From Imperialibacter sp. EC-SDR9 (GTDB lineage Bacteria > Bacteroidota > Bacteroidia > Cytophagales > Cyclobacteriaceae), in assembly GCF_902498805.1 (NCBI RefSeq), contig NZ_LR701576.1, positions 1 to 64,000 of the forward strand: a stretch of 64,000 nt of DNA. Direction: 5' to 3'. Under the pieces are notes generated by a model. The model made no database searches, was not told the DNA's origin, and was given only the letters and a program-made list of their open reading frames with translations. The stretch's first letter is position 1; each line of letters begins with the position of its first letter. Positions 35,486 to 43,983 of this stretch are shown piece after piece. A program made the translations under genes and the position numbers.

Positions 35486-37063
35486 ATGAAATATCTCTTA
35501 TCCGGCCTATTCACTTGCCTCGTTCTTTTCGCTGGCTGTCAGCAAAAAGTGCCCTACGACCTGGTCATTCTTAACGCCAGGGTGTACGACGGCCTCGGCA
35601 ATGAGCCCATCCTCAGTGACATTGCCGTCAATGGCGACACCATTGCCGCCATTGGGAAGCTAGAACATGGCGGCAAGGACACCATCGACGCTTCTGGTTT
35701 GGCAGTGTCTCCTGGCTTCATCGATCTTCACACACATATTGAACGGCTTTTGCAAATTCCTTCAGCCTCTTCCCATCTAAAGCAAGGGGTCACCCTCACC
35801 CTGGGTGGACCCGATGGCCGAAGCCCCTGGCCCTTTCAACCTTATCTTGATTCGCTGGCACAAGTCCAACTCGGGCCCAACGTAGCCTATCTGGTGGGAC
35901 ACAACACCGTAAGAAGCAACATCATGGGATTGGAAGACAGGCAGCCTACCCCAGCAGAACTCACCGCCATGAAAGCGCAAATTAATACTGCCATGCAGGC
36001 GGGTGCCTTCGGAATATCAACGGGCCTTAAGTACCTGCCAGGAGCATTTTCAACAGTAGACGAAGTCATTGAGCTATCAAAAGTTGCAGCATCGTACGGC
36101 GGAATCTATACCTCGCATCTCAGAGAAGAAGGGCTTGGACTGATTGAGGGGGTGCAGGAGGCCATTCAAATTGCGCAGGAAGCAACGATACCTGTTGTGC
36201 TCACTCATCATAAGGCCATCGGACTTCCAATGTGGGGTGCCAGCAAAAAAACCTTGGCCATGGTCGATTCTGCCAGGGCTATTGGTCTCGACGTGATGAT
36301 GGACCAGTATCCATATACTGCCAGCCAAACAGGGATTTCGGTGCTCATTCCCGCATGGGCAATGGAAGGCGGGATTGAAAAATACAGGGCCCGGCTAAAC
36401 GACAAAAAAACAAGATCGGACATAAAAGCCGGCGTGGAATTCAATATCCTTAACGACAGAGGAGGTGGGGATTTGAACAGGGTACAATTCGGCAGAGTCA
36501 AATGGAAGCCAGAGCTGGAAGGGAAAACCTTAAAGGACTGGGCTGAAATGGAAGGGCTCAAGCCGACAGTTTCCACTGGTGCTGAGCTGGTAATGAAGGC
36601 ACAGGAAAACGGGGGAGCCTCGTGTATTTTCCACGTTATCAGCGAAGAAGATGTGCAACGGATCATGCAACACCCTGTGGCTATGGTGGCCAGCGACGGA
36701 TCGTTGGTAGAACCGGGAGATGGCCACCCACACCCAAGGAGCTATGGCACCTTTCCCCGGGTACTTGGCCATTATAGCAGAGACCTCGGCGTCATTCCCA
36801 TGAAAGAAGCTATAAGAAAAATGACATCCTTACCAGCTGCCCGGCTGGGCCTGACAGATCGGGGAAGCATCACAGTTGGCAACTTCGCCGACCTGGTCAT
36901 TTTCAACCCAGAGACCATTGCCGACAAGGCAACTTTTGAAAACCCGCATCAGTATCCTGAAGGCATTAGTTATGTGATTGTGAATGGAGTGATTTCTGTT
37001 AGCCCAGATGGTTCAATAAAAACAGGGGCTGGAAGGGTGCTCAGGAAGGGCTTTCCCGATTGA
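35486..37063 (+). CDS. D-aminoacylase-like amidohydrolase, lipoprotein
   Basis: 525 residues from the ATG at 35486, giving a lipoprotein signal with Cys in LVLFAGCQQ; the open frame reaches 35453. The amidohydrolase barrel shows GFIDLHTHIERL (HxH metal ligands), YTSHLREEG, VVLTHHKAIG, the catalytic Asp in MVASDGSLVEPGDG and the family motif HPHPRSYGTFPRVLG. This is the N-acyl-D-amino-acid deacylase subgroup. As a lipoprotein it would act on the periplasmic face, perhaps on D-amino-acid derivatives from cell-wall turnover. The exact substrate is uncertain. Confidence 0.83.
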   Translation: MKYLLSGLFTCLVLFAGCQQKVPYDLVILNARVYDGLGNEPILSDIAVNGDTIAAIGKLEHGGKDTIDASGLAVSPGFIDLHTHIERLLQIPSASSHLKQGVTLTLGGPDGRSPWPFQPYLDSLAQVQLGPNVAYLVGHNTVRSNIMGLEDRQPTPAELTAMKAQINTAMQAGAFGISTGLKYLPGAFSTVDEVIELSKVAASYGGIYTSHLREEGLGLIEGVQEAIQIAQEATIPVVLTHHKAIGLPMWGASKKTLAMVDSARAIGLDVMMDQYPYTASQTGISVLIPAWAMEGGIEKYRARLNDKKTRSDIKAGVEFNILNDRGGGDLNRVQFGRVKWKPELEGKTLKDWAEMEGLKPTVSTGAELVMKAQENGGASCIFHVISEEDVQRIMQHPVAMVASDGSLVEPGDGHPHPRSYGTFPRVLGHYSRDLGVIPMKEAIRKMTSLPAARLGLTDRGSITVGNFADLVIFNPETIADKATFENPHQYPEGISYVIVNGVISVSPDGSIKTGAGRVLRKGFPD

Positions 37064-37129
37064 ATTTAGGTTAATGTCAACTTTTCGGAAATCGTTTTCT
37101 GTTATATTTGAAATAGAAATCACAAAGTC

Positions 37130-37339
37130 ATGGATAAATCACTGAATGAAATCGGAAAACTAAGGAATGAGATGAAGGTGGGGTTTATCGAACTAGAAAA
37201 TCAACTCCAATCGAATAATGACTCCTTGCAAAAGAAGATTCAGGAAACTTCACAGCTGACCATTGAGGCTATGGAACGATTCTCAAAAAAAGTAGAAGTG
37301 GGCTTTATAGCAGTGGAAGACGCATTAGAGAATGACTGA
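37130..37339 (+). CDS. Small coiled-coil protein, possibly cut short by an in-frame TGA
   Basis: 69 residues, almost wholly helical with heptad-like spacing (IGKLRNEMKVGFIELENQL). Two near-repeats, EMKVGFIELENQL and KVEVGFIAVEDALE, are visible. After the TGA (37337-37339) the same frame continues for 19 codons with coiled-coil character (VIKKELGDIKKRL) to a TAA at 37397-37399. The TGA may therefore be a recent nonsense mutation. The function is unknown; there is no signal peptide. Spacing to its neighbours suggests a separate unit. Confidence 0.55.
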   Translation: MDKSLNEIGKLRNEMKVGFIELENQLQSNNDSLQKKIQETSQLTIEAMERFSKKVEVGFIAVEDALEND

Positions 37340-37494
37340 AGCGTGATAAAAAAAGAGTTAGGCGATATCAAAAAACGACTTGACCAAGGTAATCTTTAAA
37401 AATCTGATCTGACAATTGTTTTCCTCTCCGAAGATCTAAATCTCGCCAATAGAAAAAACTAATTATCTCCCATCAACAGCATGATGCTTGCAAA

Positions 37495-37510
37495 CTTACT
37501 AATTAGTAAG
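37495..37510. promoter_or_regulatory. Perfect 16-bp palindrome CTTACTAATTAGTAAG, TetR operator candidate
   Basis: The palindrome ends 12 bases before the TetR start codon. Length and symmetry fit a TetR-family dimer site, so the regulator probably represses its own operon, including FabF downstream. Binding is inferred. Confidence 0.65.
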
Positions 37511-37522
37511 TAGGTTTGTTTT

Positions 37523-38089
37523 ATGAAACGCCCCGACACACGTCAACAGATATTGGATCTGGCCGAAAACCTCATCCGAAGCAAGGGCTATAACTCATTT
37601 AGCTACCATGAGATATCTCATACGCTGGGTGTGAAAAATGCAGCTGTTCACTACCACTTCCCAACGAAAGAGGTACTGGGCCTTGAAGTAATCAGGAGTG
37701 CCATACAACGGTTCAAAGACTTCAAGGAAGAAACCGCCTCATTGTCGCTTGAGGAACAACTGGATGCCTTCATTCAAACCTATTCAATAAACTCAGAAAA
37801 TGACAAAGTCTGCCTCGTGGGTGCCATCAGTGTTGAATTCTATGGGTTACCGGAGAATATGACGAATGTGATGAAGGGCCTTACCCGCCTTATTCATGAC
37901 TGGGCCACCAATCTTTTGGCAATTGGGAAAGCCGAAGGTATGTTTACGTTCGACATGAAACCCGAAACGAAAGCAACAATGATCATTACCAACCTTGCGG
38001 CGGGAGTGCAAATAGCCAGGCTCATGGGGAATGAGACTTTCAGTGATTTGATTAAGGGCATCAAAATCGATCTGGGAGTAAACCAATAA
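37523..38089 (+). CDS. TetR/AcrR family transcriptional regulator
   Basis: 188 residues. The N-terminal helix-turn-helix is clear: RQQILDLAENLIRSKGYNSF followed by YHEISHTLGVKNAAVHYHFP and TKEVLGLEVI. The C-terminal domain resembles that of TetR regulators of the YxaF/LmrA-like group. It lies 37 bases before a FabF gene on the same strand and likely controls it, possibly in response to a fatty acid, acyl-CoA or a toxic compound; the ligand cannot be read. Confidence 0.88.
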   Translation: MKRPDTRQQILDLAENLIRSKGYNSFSYHEISHTLGVKNAAVHYHFPTKEVLGLEVIRSAIQRFKDFKEETASLSLEEQLDAFIQTYSINSENDKVCLVGAISVEFYGLPENMTNVMKGLTRLIHDWATNLLAIGKAEGMFTFDMKPETKATMIITNLAAGVQIARLMGNETFSDLIKGIKIDLGVNQ

Positions 38090-38126
38090 AACCATCTGAA
38101 ATAAATATTAACTCTTACATACAACC

Positions 38127-39383
38127 ATGCAACATCCTCAACGAGTAGTTATCACTGGCCTTGGTGCCATTACCCCGCTTGGGAATTCAGTAAAGGAGTT
38201 TTGGGACAACCTGGCGGCTGGAAAGTCTGGCGCTGCCAATATCAAACATTTCAATGCAGAGAAGTTCAAAACCCGCTTTGCCTGCGAGGTCAAAGACTTT
38301 GACCCCAGCCCTTACCTCGAAAGAAGTGAGCTTCGACGCAATGACTTGTTTTCTCAATATGCCATTGCAGCTTCAGAGCAAGCCATCGCTGATTCAGGCA
38401 TACTGAATTTTGAGGGGCTTAACAGAGACAAAGTAGGTGTCATCTGGGCATCGGGCAATGGCGGGCTGCTTACCCTTCAGGAAAACATTATGGAGTTTGC
38501 TCTGGGCGACGGCACGCCGAGATTCAACCCTTTCCTGGTGCCCAAAATGATCGTGGACATTGCAGCTGGTTTAATCTCCATGCGCCATGGCTTCCGTGGA
38601 CCCAACTACACGACCGTATCGGCCTGTGCGAGCTCCAACACCGCCATCATCGACGCCTTTAACTATATCAAGTGGGGTAAAGCCGTGGCATTTGTCACCG
38701 GAGGGTCAGAAGCGGCGGTAAATGAAACCGGTGTGGGTGGGTTTGGTGCTATGAAAGCCCTTTCGACAAGAAACGACAGTCCCGAAACTGCTAGCCGCCC
38801 TTACGACATCGACCGTGATGGCTTCGTGATCGGCGAAGGAGCTGGGGCACTCATCCTGGAAAGCCTGGATCATGCGACCAGGCGTGGCGCCACTATTTAT
38901 GGCGAAGTTGTGGGCGGCGGCATGTCGGCCGATGCGTATCACCTCACGGCGACTCACCCGGAGGGCGAAGGAGCTGCTCTGGGCATGCGGGCAGCACTGG
39001 AGGATGCTGAAATAAACCCGGAGTCCATTGACTATATCAACACACACGGAACCTCAACACCAGTGGGTGATCCCAGCGAATTGAAAGGAATCATGTCAGT
39101 ATTTGGCGACCACGCCAAAAAGCTGAATATCAGCTCCACCAAGTCTATGACTGGCCACTTGCTAGGCGGGGCAGGGGCGATTGAGGCCCTGGCAGGGCTC
39201 ATGGCTATCCAGAAACAGCTGGTGCCTCCTACGATCAATATCCAAACACTGGATCCTGAGCTGCCGCAAGGGTTGAACCTAACGGTTGGAACGGCTCAGG
39301 AACGAAAGGTAGACTATGTGATGAGCAATACCTTCGGCTTTGGTGGACACAACGCCACAGTAATTCTGAAACGGTTCAGCTAG
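38127..39383 (+). CDS. fabF: Beta-ketoacyl-ACP synthase II
   Basis: 418 residues, full length for FabF. The catalytic Cys167 is in VSACASSNTA; the two histidines are in NTHGTSTPVGD (near 308) and MTGHLLGGAGA (near 345). It condenses malonyl-ACP with acyl-ACP in fatty acid elongation. The gene is with TetR rather than with acpP and fab genes, so it may be a second, regulated copy, for example for membrane remodelling or a specialised lipid. Confidence 0.88.
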   Translation: MQHPQRVVITGLGAITPLGNSVKEFWDNLAAGKSGAANIKHFNAEKFKTRFACEVKDFDPSPYLERSELRRNDLFSQYAIAASEQAIADSGILNFEGLNRDKVGVIWASGNGGLLTLQENIMEFALGDGTPRFNPFLVPKMIVDIAAGLISMRHGFRGPNYTTVSACASSNTAIIDAFNYIKWGKAVAFVTGGSEAAVNETGVGGFGAMKALSTRNDSPETASRPYDIDRDGFVIGEGAGALILESLDHATRRGATIYGEVVGGGMSADAYHLTATHPEGEGAALGMRAALEDAEINPESIDYINTHGTSTPVGDPSELKGIMSVFGDHAKKLNISSTKSMTGHLLGGAGAIEALAGLMAIQKQLVPPTINIQTLDPELPQGLNLTVGTAQERKVDYVMSNTFGFGGHNATVILKRFS

Positions 39384-39407
39384 AAACTGTTAATTGCCGA
39401 AAGTTTA

Positions 39408-39440
39408 AAGGCATCCCGACTGGGGTGCCTTTTTTGTTTT
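39408..39440 (+). terminator. Terminator after fabF
   Basis: Stem AAGGCATCCC (39408-39417) with GGGGTGCCTT (39422-39431), one wobble pair, four-base loop, then a T-rich tail. Confidence 0.8.
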
Positions 39441-39482
39441 TTACGGCTCCAAAAAAATATTTTACTCGGCTGTTTGAATTTT

Positions 39483-39502
39483 AAAACTAATAGATTAGTT
39501 TT
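39483..39502. promoter_or_regulatory. Operator candidate of the second BlaI-M56 operon
   Basis: Inverted 9-bp arms AAAACTAAT and ATTAGTTTT with a two-base centre. A further half-site, TTAGTTTTAAAA, is at 39515-39526, close to the BlaI start codon at 39533. The sequence differs from the operators of the first BlaI system, so the two are probably insulated from each other. Binding is inference. Confidence 0.55.
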
Positions 39503-39532
39503 ATTCTTAATTAGTTAGTTTTAAAATTTAGC

Positions 39533-39895
39533 ATGAAGGAATTAGCGAGAGTTGAAGAGCAGATAATGAAGATATTCTGGGCGTTAAAAAAAGGCCTGGT
39601 GAAAGATGTGCTGGAGAAAATGCCCGAACCAAAACCTGCTTACAATTCGGTGTTGACGACAGTCCGTATTCTGGAGAAAAAAGGGTTCCTGTCGCACAAG
39701 GCTTACGGAAAGACCCACGAATATTTCCCTCTTATAAGCAAAGAAAAATATACCGTCTTCTACCTCAACAACTTCCTAAAGGGTTACTTCAATGGGTCTT
39801 TTGAGGGGCTAGTCTCCTTTTTTGTTAAAGAAAACAATTTATCTGAGGAGGAAATTGAAAAATTGATGGAGGAAGCTAAAAACCAGCAAGAATGA
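39533..39895 (+). CDS. BlaI/MecI/CopY-type repressor (second system)
   Basis: 120 residues with the winged-helix motif EEQIMKIFWALKKGLVKDVL and YNSVLTTVRILEKKGFLSHK. The C-terminal half contains FYLNNFLKGYFNGSFEGLVS, typical of BlaI dimerisation regions. The next gene, an M56 peptidase, begins inside its stop (ATGA overlap). This pair is distinct in sequence from the 33-kb pair. Confidence 0.9.
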   Translation: MKELARVEEQIMKIFWALKKGLVKDVLEKMPEPKPAYNSVLTTVRILEKKGFLSHKAYGKTHEYFPLISKEKYTVFYLNNFLKGYFNGSFEGLVSFFVKENNLSEEEIEKLMEEAKNQQE

Positions 39896-41415
39896 ACGAC
39901 TACGCATCGTACCTCGCACAGGTAAACATTGGGCTGCTACTATTTGGACTGGCCTATATTGTCTTTCTTCAAAAGGAACAAGCTTTCCTTTTGAAGCGAT
40001 TTTTGATTCTATTATTGCTCATGGCAGCAGCATTATTGCCTCTTCTCTCCTTCGAGACCGCCCTGCCATTAGCCACTAAGGCTACTCAGCTCAACGGGAA
40101 CTATTTGCCCGCCTTTTTACTATCTGCCGAAAAAGCTGAAGTAGCGACCGCCTCTGATTCGGAAGCTATGCTAACTGTTTGCGTCTGGCTATACTGGCTT
40201 GTAACGTCTGCCTTTTTTATCCTGTTTTTGTCCAGACTGGCGGCCTTACTGCGGCGCTCCTTCATTGCTCCTGTCACAGGAAAAATGGGTTTGGTAAAAA
40301 TCCATGAGGCAGACAGCATTGAATATGCTTTCTCGTTTTTCAATCATATTTTCATCGGGCACCTATCAGACCTGGACGATTCAGCCCGAAATAAAATCGT
40401 CAATCACGAGTTGGTACACTGCAAAGAATGGCACAGTCTGGACATCCTGTTAATTGAGTTGCTGCAAATATTCTGCTGGTTCAATCCGGCTGTCTACCTA
40501 TTCAAACAAAGGCTGATTGAAACGCACGAATACAGAGCTGATCAATTGTCTGTGGAAAAAGGTAACAAGCAGGCTTACTGTAGTCTTATTGCGACGCTAG
40601 CACTAAGCAGTGCAGGTTACTCTATCGCTAACCATTTCAATAAATCTTTGACACTAAAAAGAATAGCCATGATTAAGTCAAATAAAACAAAAACAAGTTG
40701 GTGGAAACTGGCAGCCATTGCTCCCTTCACCCTGGTATTCTTTATCGTAGTTTCGTGTGACCAACAGCCTGCCGCCGAAGCTGCCGATGAAATCGAAATT
40801 GCTAACGAGGCTTCCAAAGAGGATATATTCACAATAGTTGAGAATCTTCCGGCCTTTCCTGGTGGCATGGAAAGCCTCTACAAGTTTTTCAGCGAGAATT
40901 TAACTTATCCAGAGGAGGCCAAAAAGGCAGGTGTGGAGGGGAAAGTACTGGTTGAGTTCGTGGTAGACAAGGACGGCACTATAACTAATGCAAAGGTGAT
41001 AGAAGGAATAGGAAACGGCTGCGATGAGGAAGCGCTGCGAGTCATTAATGCCTCTCCAACGTGGACGCCCGCCATGCAGAGAGGGAAAAGGGTACGAACA
41101 AGGTTGATCCTTCCGCTATATTTTTCGCTCGGTTCATCTGCGGCGGCGGAAATCCCTTCGGTGCCCACTCTGGTTGGCGATCCATTGGAGGTCGAAATTA
41201 AAAAAACCAAAAATAAAGATGGGCAGACCGTGATCTCAGGAGTCGTAAAAACGGATGATGGTGAAGGCATACCCGGCGCAAACATCATCTTCGCCGGAAC
41301 AACAAATGGTACTGTCTCTGACCTCGACGGAACATTTAAGCTCGTAACTGAAGCCGAAAGTGGCGATCTGATCGTTTCATTCGTAGGGTTTAAAACTCGT
41401 AAAACCGCTTTTTGA
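39892..41415 (+). CDS. M56 peptidase fused to a TonB C-terminal domain and a carboxypeptidase-regulatory-like domain
   Basis: 507 residues. Membrane helices near 10-25, 35-55 and 95-116. The zinc motif is HELVH (172-176) with the third-ligand region ETHEYRAD (210-217), and a fourth helix is at about 273-289. Next is a TonB C-terminal domain (about 315-412: FPGGMESLYKFFSENLTYP, VVDKDGTI, WTPAMQRGKRVRTR), then a CarboxypepD_reg-like domain (about 445-507: GVVKTDDGEGIPGANI, VSFVGFKTR). It presumably receives an envelope signal, with the TonB part contacting an outer-membrane receptor, and inactivates the BlaI repressor next to it. The coupling model is inference. Confidence 0.85.
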   Translation: MNDYASYLAQVNIGLLLFGLAYIVFLQKEQAFLLKRFLILLLLMAAALLPLLSFETALPLATKATQLNGNYLPAFLLSAEKAEVATASDSEAMLTVCVWLYWLVTSAFFILFLSRLAALLRRSFIAPVTGKMGLVKIHEADSIEYAFSFFNHIFIGHLSDLDDSARNKIVNHELVHCKEWHSLDILLIELLQIFCWFNPAVYLFKQRLIETHEYRADQLSVEKGNKQAYCSLIATLALSSAGYSIANHFNKSLTLKRIAMIKSNKTKTSWWKLAAIAPFTLVFFIVVSCDQQPAAEAADEIEIANEASKEDIFTIVENLPAFPGGMESLYKFFSENLTYPEEAKKAGVEGKVLVEFVVDKDGTITNAKVIEGIGNGCDEEALRVINASPTWTPAMQRGKRVRTRLILPLYFSLGSSAAAEIPSVPTLVGDPLEVEIKKTKNKDGQTVISGVVKTDDGEGIPGANIIFAGTTNGTVSDLDGTFKLVTEAESGDLIVSFVGFKTRKTAF

Positions 41416-41533
41416 TTATTCCCATGTTGTCAAATTGATATCGTTGGGCAACAGAGGATAGACAGTTATTTTTGGATACCTTGATTTGTGCCCGCTATTT
41501 TGAGTGGGCATAATTCGTTATCAATAGTTCGAT

Positions 41534-41977
41534 ATGAAACAATACCCTGAACCAACAGTAGGTGCTATCATTTTCAACCCCGACAACAAGGTGCTGCTTT
41601 GCAGGTCGAAAAAATGGAGCAACAAATATGTTTTCCCTGGCGGCCACATAGAGCTGGGAGAAAAAATGGAAGATGCGCTGGTGAGAGAAGTAAAGGAGGA
41701 AACCGGCCTTGATGTCTTTGACATCCAACTAATTAGCCTACAGGAAGCAGCGTACAGCGACACATTTGAAGCTCAAAAGCACTTCATCTTTATCGACTTC
41801 CTTTGCAAAACCGACTCCTCGGACGTGGTTTTGAACGACGAGGCGGAGGAGTTTGAATGGGTGCTACTGGAAGAAATTGAAAGCTATGACCTGGGTGGGT
41901 TTACGAGGCGGTTTTTTGAGGAATTGAAAGTAGAACACTCCACATTCAAGGTAAATCTGCTCTACAATTACATATAG
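41534..41977 (+). CDS. NUDIX hydrolase
   Basis: 147 residues. The Nudix box GGHIELGEKMEDALVREVKEE-TGLDV (positions about 35-60) has all the expected Gly, Arg-Glu and Glu-Glu residues. The N-terminus (VGAIIFNPDNKVLLCRSKKW) is typical for the fold. It hydrolyses a nucleoside diphosphate linked to another group; the substrate is not determinable from sequence. Confidence 0.87.
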   Translation: MKQYPEPTVGAIIFNPDNKVLLCRSKKWSNKYVFPGGHIELGEKMEDALVREVKEETGLDVFDIQLISLQEAAYSDTFEAQKHFIFIDFLCKTDSSDVVLNDEAEEFEWVLLEEIESYDLGGFTRRFFEELKVEHSTFKVNLLYNYI

Positions 41978-41992
41978 GGACTGAATACGATG

Positions 41993-42030
41993 AAAAGCTG
42001 GCCCCCGATACTCTGAGGACCAGCTTTTTT
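41993..42030. terminator. Bidirectional terminator between the NUDIX and serine hydrolase genes
   Basis: Stem AAAAGCTGG (41993-42001) with CCAGCTTTT (42020-42028), with T-runs for the plus strand and an A-run on the other side; it serves both convergent genes. Confidence 0.75.
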
Positions 42031-43174
42031 ATTCTTTCAACAACATATCGAAAAGAAACTGCTTTCTCGAAGGGCCATTTCGGTTTCTGAAAAACACCCC
42101 AACGGCGTCGTGTTCAACAAAAAAAAGCAAGAGCGATTCCATGCCCACTTCGCCACCGCTGTGCCCAAAAGCGTCGCCATAGGCAGTATTCTTCCAGTAG
42201 CTCAACCCAAGGGTGTATCCGCAAACCCCTTCGTCAATAGCATCCGGTCCGCAAGGAACAAACATCATCTCGCTGAGCGACTCAGCTGTCAGCAATCCTC
42301 CGGCGAAGAGCCCACGGGCAAACGCAGTCAGGTCTTGCACGGTGCTCACCACGCCGCCTTCCGGGGTGCCTATCACGCCATCATCATATTTCGACGATTC
42401 AATCAGCACTCCCTTGCCACTCAGGTCAACATAGTTCTTAGCCCGGCGGGGGTTCCTAAAATCAACCATGTAAGTATCCGTCAAACCGACAGGGTCAATC
42501 ACTTTCTCTTTTACTACAGCTTCAAACGGCTTTTTGGTTACCTCCGCAATTATCCAACCCAGCATCACATAACCCGAATTGCTGTAGTTCCACCCCTCGC
42601 CCGGAAAAAAGTCCGCCTTCTTGCCGTAGTTATACTTCCGCAATGCCTCGTTTGCCGAGCGCTTGATCGACGACGGGTCGTTCATCATGTCAAAAGTATA
42701 CGCTTGCATGTAGTAGTAATCTGGTACACCAGCCGTATGATTCAATAGCTGCCTCACCGTCATTCTGTCAACATGTTCAATGTTGCCTTTCAGCTGCGGC
42801 AAATAGGTGCTCACCTTTTCGTCGATGTCAATTTTTCCTTCCTCCTGGAGCAACAGCACTGTGGCGGCAGTAAACATCTTGGAAATACTGCCGATCTGAA
42901 ACTGGTGGCAAGTCTGCATAGCAGTACCATTTTCCAGGTCGGCTTGCCCAACGGCCCCAGCCCAGGTATTCCCGGGTTGGCTGATCATGGCCACCACACC
43001 CGGACTACCAGTTTCAATCCAGTATTCTTTAAGCAATGATTCATAAAAAGTCGCATTCGGCACTTCATAGGCACTCGTGTTGCAATCCGACACCTCAGGG
43101 CCTGGAGCCACTTCTCCGGCGCAGGAACTAAACAGCAGGCAAGTGGAAACAATAAAAAAATTGGTGGGTTTCAT
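42029..43174 (-). CDS. Serine hydrolase of the class C beta-lactamase-like family, lipoprotein
   Basis: 381 residues with a lipobox (LLFSSC, Cys18). The catalytic motif SxxK is SISK (Ser96, Lys99) and the tyrosine motif is YSN in GWNYSNSGYVML. HSGGEVGMES near the C-terminus takes the place of the KTG/HTG motif. Such proteins are DD-peptidase- or esterase-like and need not be beta-lactamases. The gene follows the putative outer-membrane protein gene by nine bases on the same strand. Confidence 0.85.
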   Translation of the reverse strand: MKPTNFFIVSTCLLFSSCAGEVAPGPEVSDCNTSAYEVPNATFYESLLKEYWIETGSPGVVAMISQPGNTWAGAVGQADLENGTAMQTCHQFQIGSISKMFTAATVLLLQEEGKIDIDEKVSTYLPQLKGNIEHVDRMTVRQLLNHTAGVPDYYYMQAYTFDMMNDPSSIKRSANEALRKYNYGKKADFFPGEGWNYSNSGYVMLGWIIAEVTKKPFEAVVKEKVIDPVGLTDTYMVDFRNPRRAKNYVDLSGKGVLIESSKYDDGVIGTPEGGVVSTVQDLTAFARGLFAGGLLTAESLSEMMFVPCGPDAIDEGVCGYTLGLSYWKNTAYGDAFGHSGGEVGMESLLLFFVEHDAVGVFFRNRNGPSRKQFLFDMLLKE

Positions 43175-43183
43175 TGTAGTACA

Positions 43184-43804
43184 TTAAAAGTTGGAGGAAA
43201 AAGGAATTCTTGCTCCTATGTGGAACAAATGGTGGGGGAAAACAGGTGTATACTGATTTCGCACCAGCTCGGCTATCGTTTGCGTTTCGGCAAAAACAGT
43301 CATATTCAGGTTCGAACGTTTGCCCAGATTGTAGCCAATGCCCAGAGAGCCTGTGAGAAGCCAGGGTGAATAAAATGCATGATGCTCTCTGGTGAAGGTT
43401 CCGTCGCCATTGTCTTTGTAGCCGTTTTGAGCCATCAGGTTAACTGCCTTGCCAGCCCCCAGTGAGAAATAAGCTTCGAAGCCTCCTTTGGTGGCGAGGC
43501 GGATTGTGGGTGCCGTCGACACCATCCAGGAATTTTGCATGCGCTTGTGCACATACCAACCCAGGTTGACATCCTGACCAACGCTAAAAATACCTTTGGT
43601 AAAGTAACTCCACTCGGTGCCCACCCTTAGGCCATACGACAATGAAGGGTTGGGCACGCCCGACAGGCTATGACCAAACCCCTGGCAAAGCACACTAACT
43701 TTTAGTGACGGCAGTTGCTGAGCTTCTGTTGCATGCTGGCAACCCATAATGGCGAGCAACAGGTAACTGTTCAGGAGCATCTTTCTTTTTAAGTTCCTTT
43801 TCAT
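43184..43804 (-). CDS. Hypothetical outer-membrane protein
   Basis: 206 residues with a signal peptide ending near EAQ. The rest shows alternating polar/apolar strands with aromatic ends (GLRVGTEWSYF, GWYVHKRMQNSW, LLTGSLGIGYNLG) and ends HIGARIPFSSNF with a terminal Phe, as in small outer-membrane beta barrels. It lies directly upstream of the serine hydrolase gene, likely in one transcript. Family unknown. Confidence 0.65.
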   Translation of the reverse strand: MKRNLKRKMLLNSYLLLAIMGCQHATEAQQLPSLKVSVLCQGFGHSLSGVPNPSLSYGLRVGTEWSYFTKGIFSVGQDVNLGWYVHKRMQNSWMVSTAPTIRLATKGGFEAYFSLGAGKAVNLMAQNGYKDNGDGTFTREHHAFYSPWLLTGSLGIGYNLGKRSNLNMTVFAETQTIAELVRNQYTPVFPHHLFHIGARIPFSSNF

Positions 43805-43969
43805 TCTGCTGAGTTTTTTTTTACAGTGCGTTGAACGTCACAAAAGCGCATCCGTTAGCTTGCTACGGCCTTTTTAAGAATGAAAGAACAAATTGAGCGC
43901 CCGAAATGACCGTTTAAGCACCCGAAAGAACAGTCCGAAAAATCCCAACAAACAGATTTCACGAAAAAC

Positions 43970-43977
43970 TATATTTG
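43970..43977 (+). promoter_or_regulatory. -7 element TATATTTG very close to the LytTR gene start
   Basis: Fits TAnnTTTG and ends only six bases before the ATG at 43984, so the transcript would have almost no leader. No clear -33 TTTG is seen at the usual spacing. Confidence 0.4.
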
Positions 43978-43983
43978 TGACAC

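Noticed and set aside
42029-43174. Antibiotic-resistance beta-lactamase
   Set aside because: SxxK and YSN motifs are present, but this wide family includes many esterases and peptidases, and no resistance context is visible.
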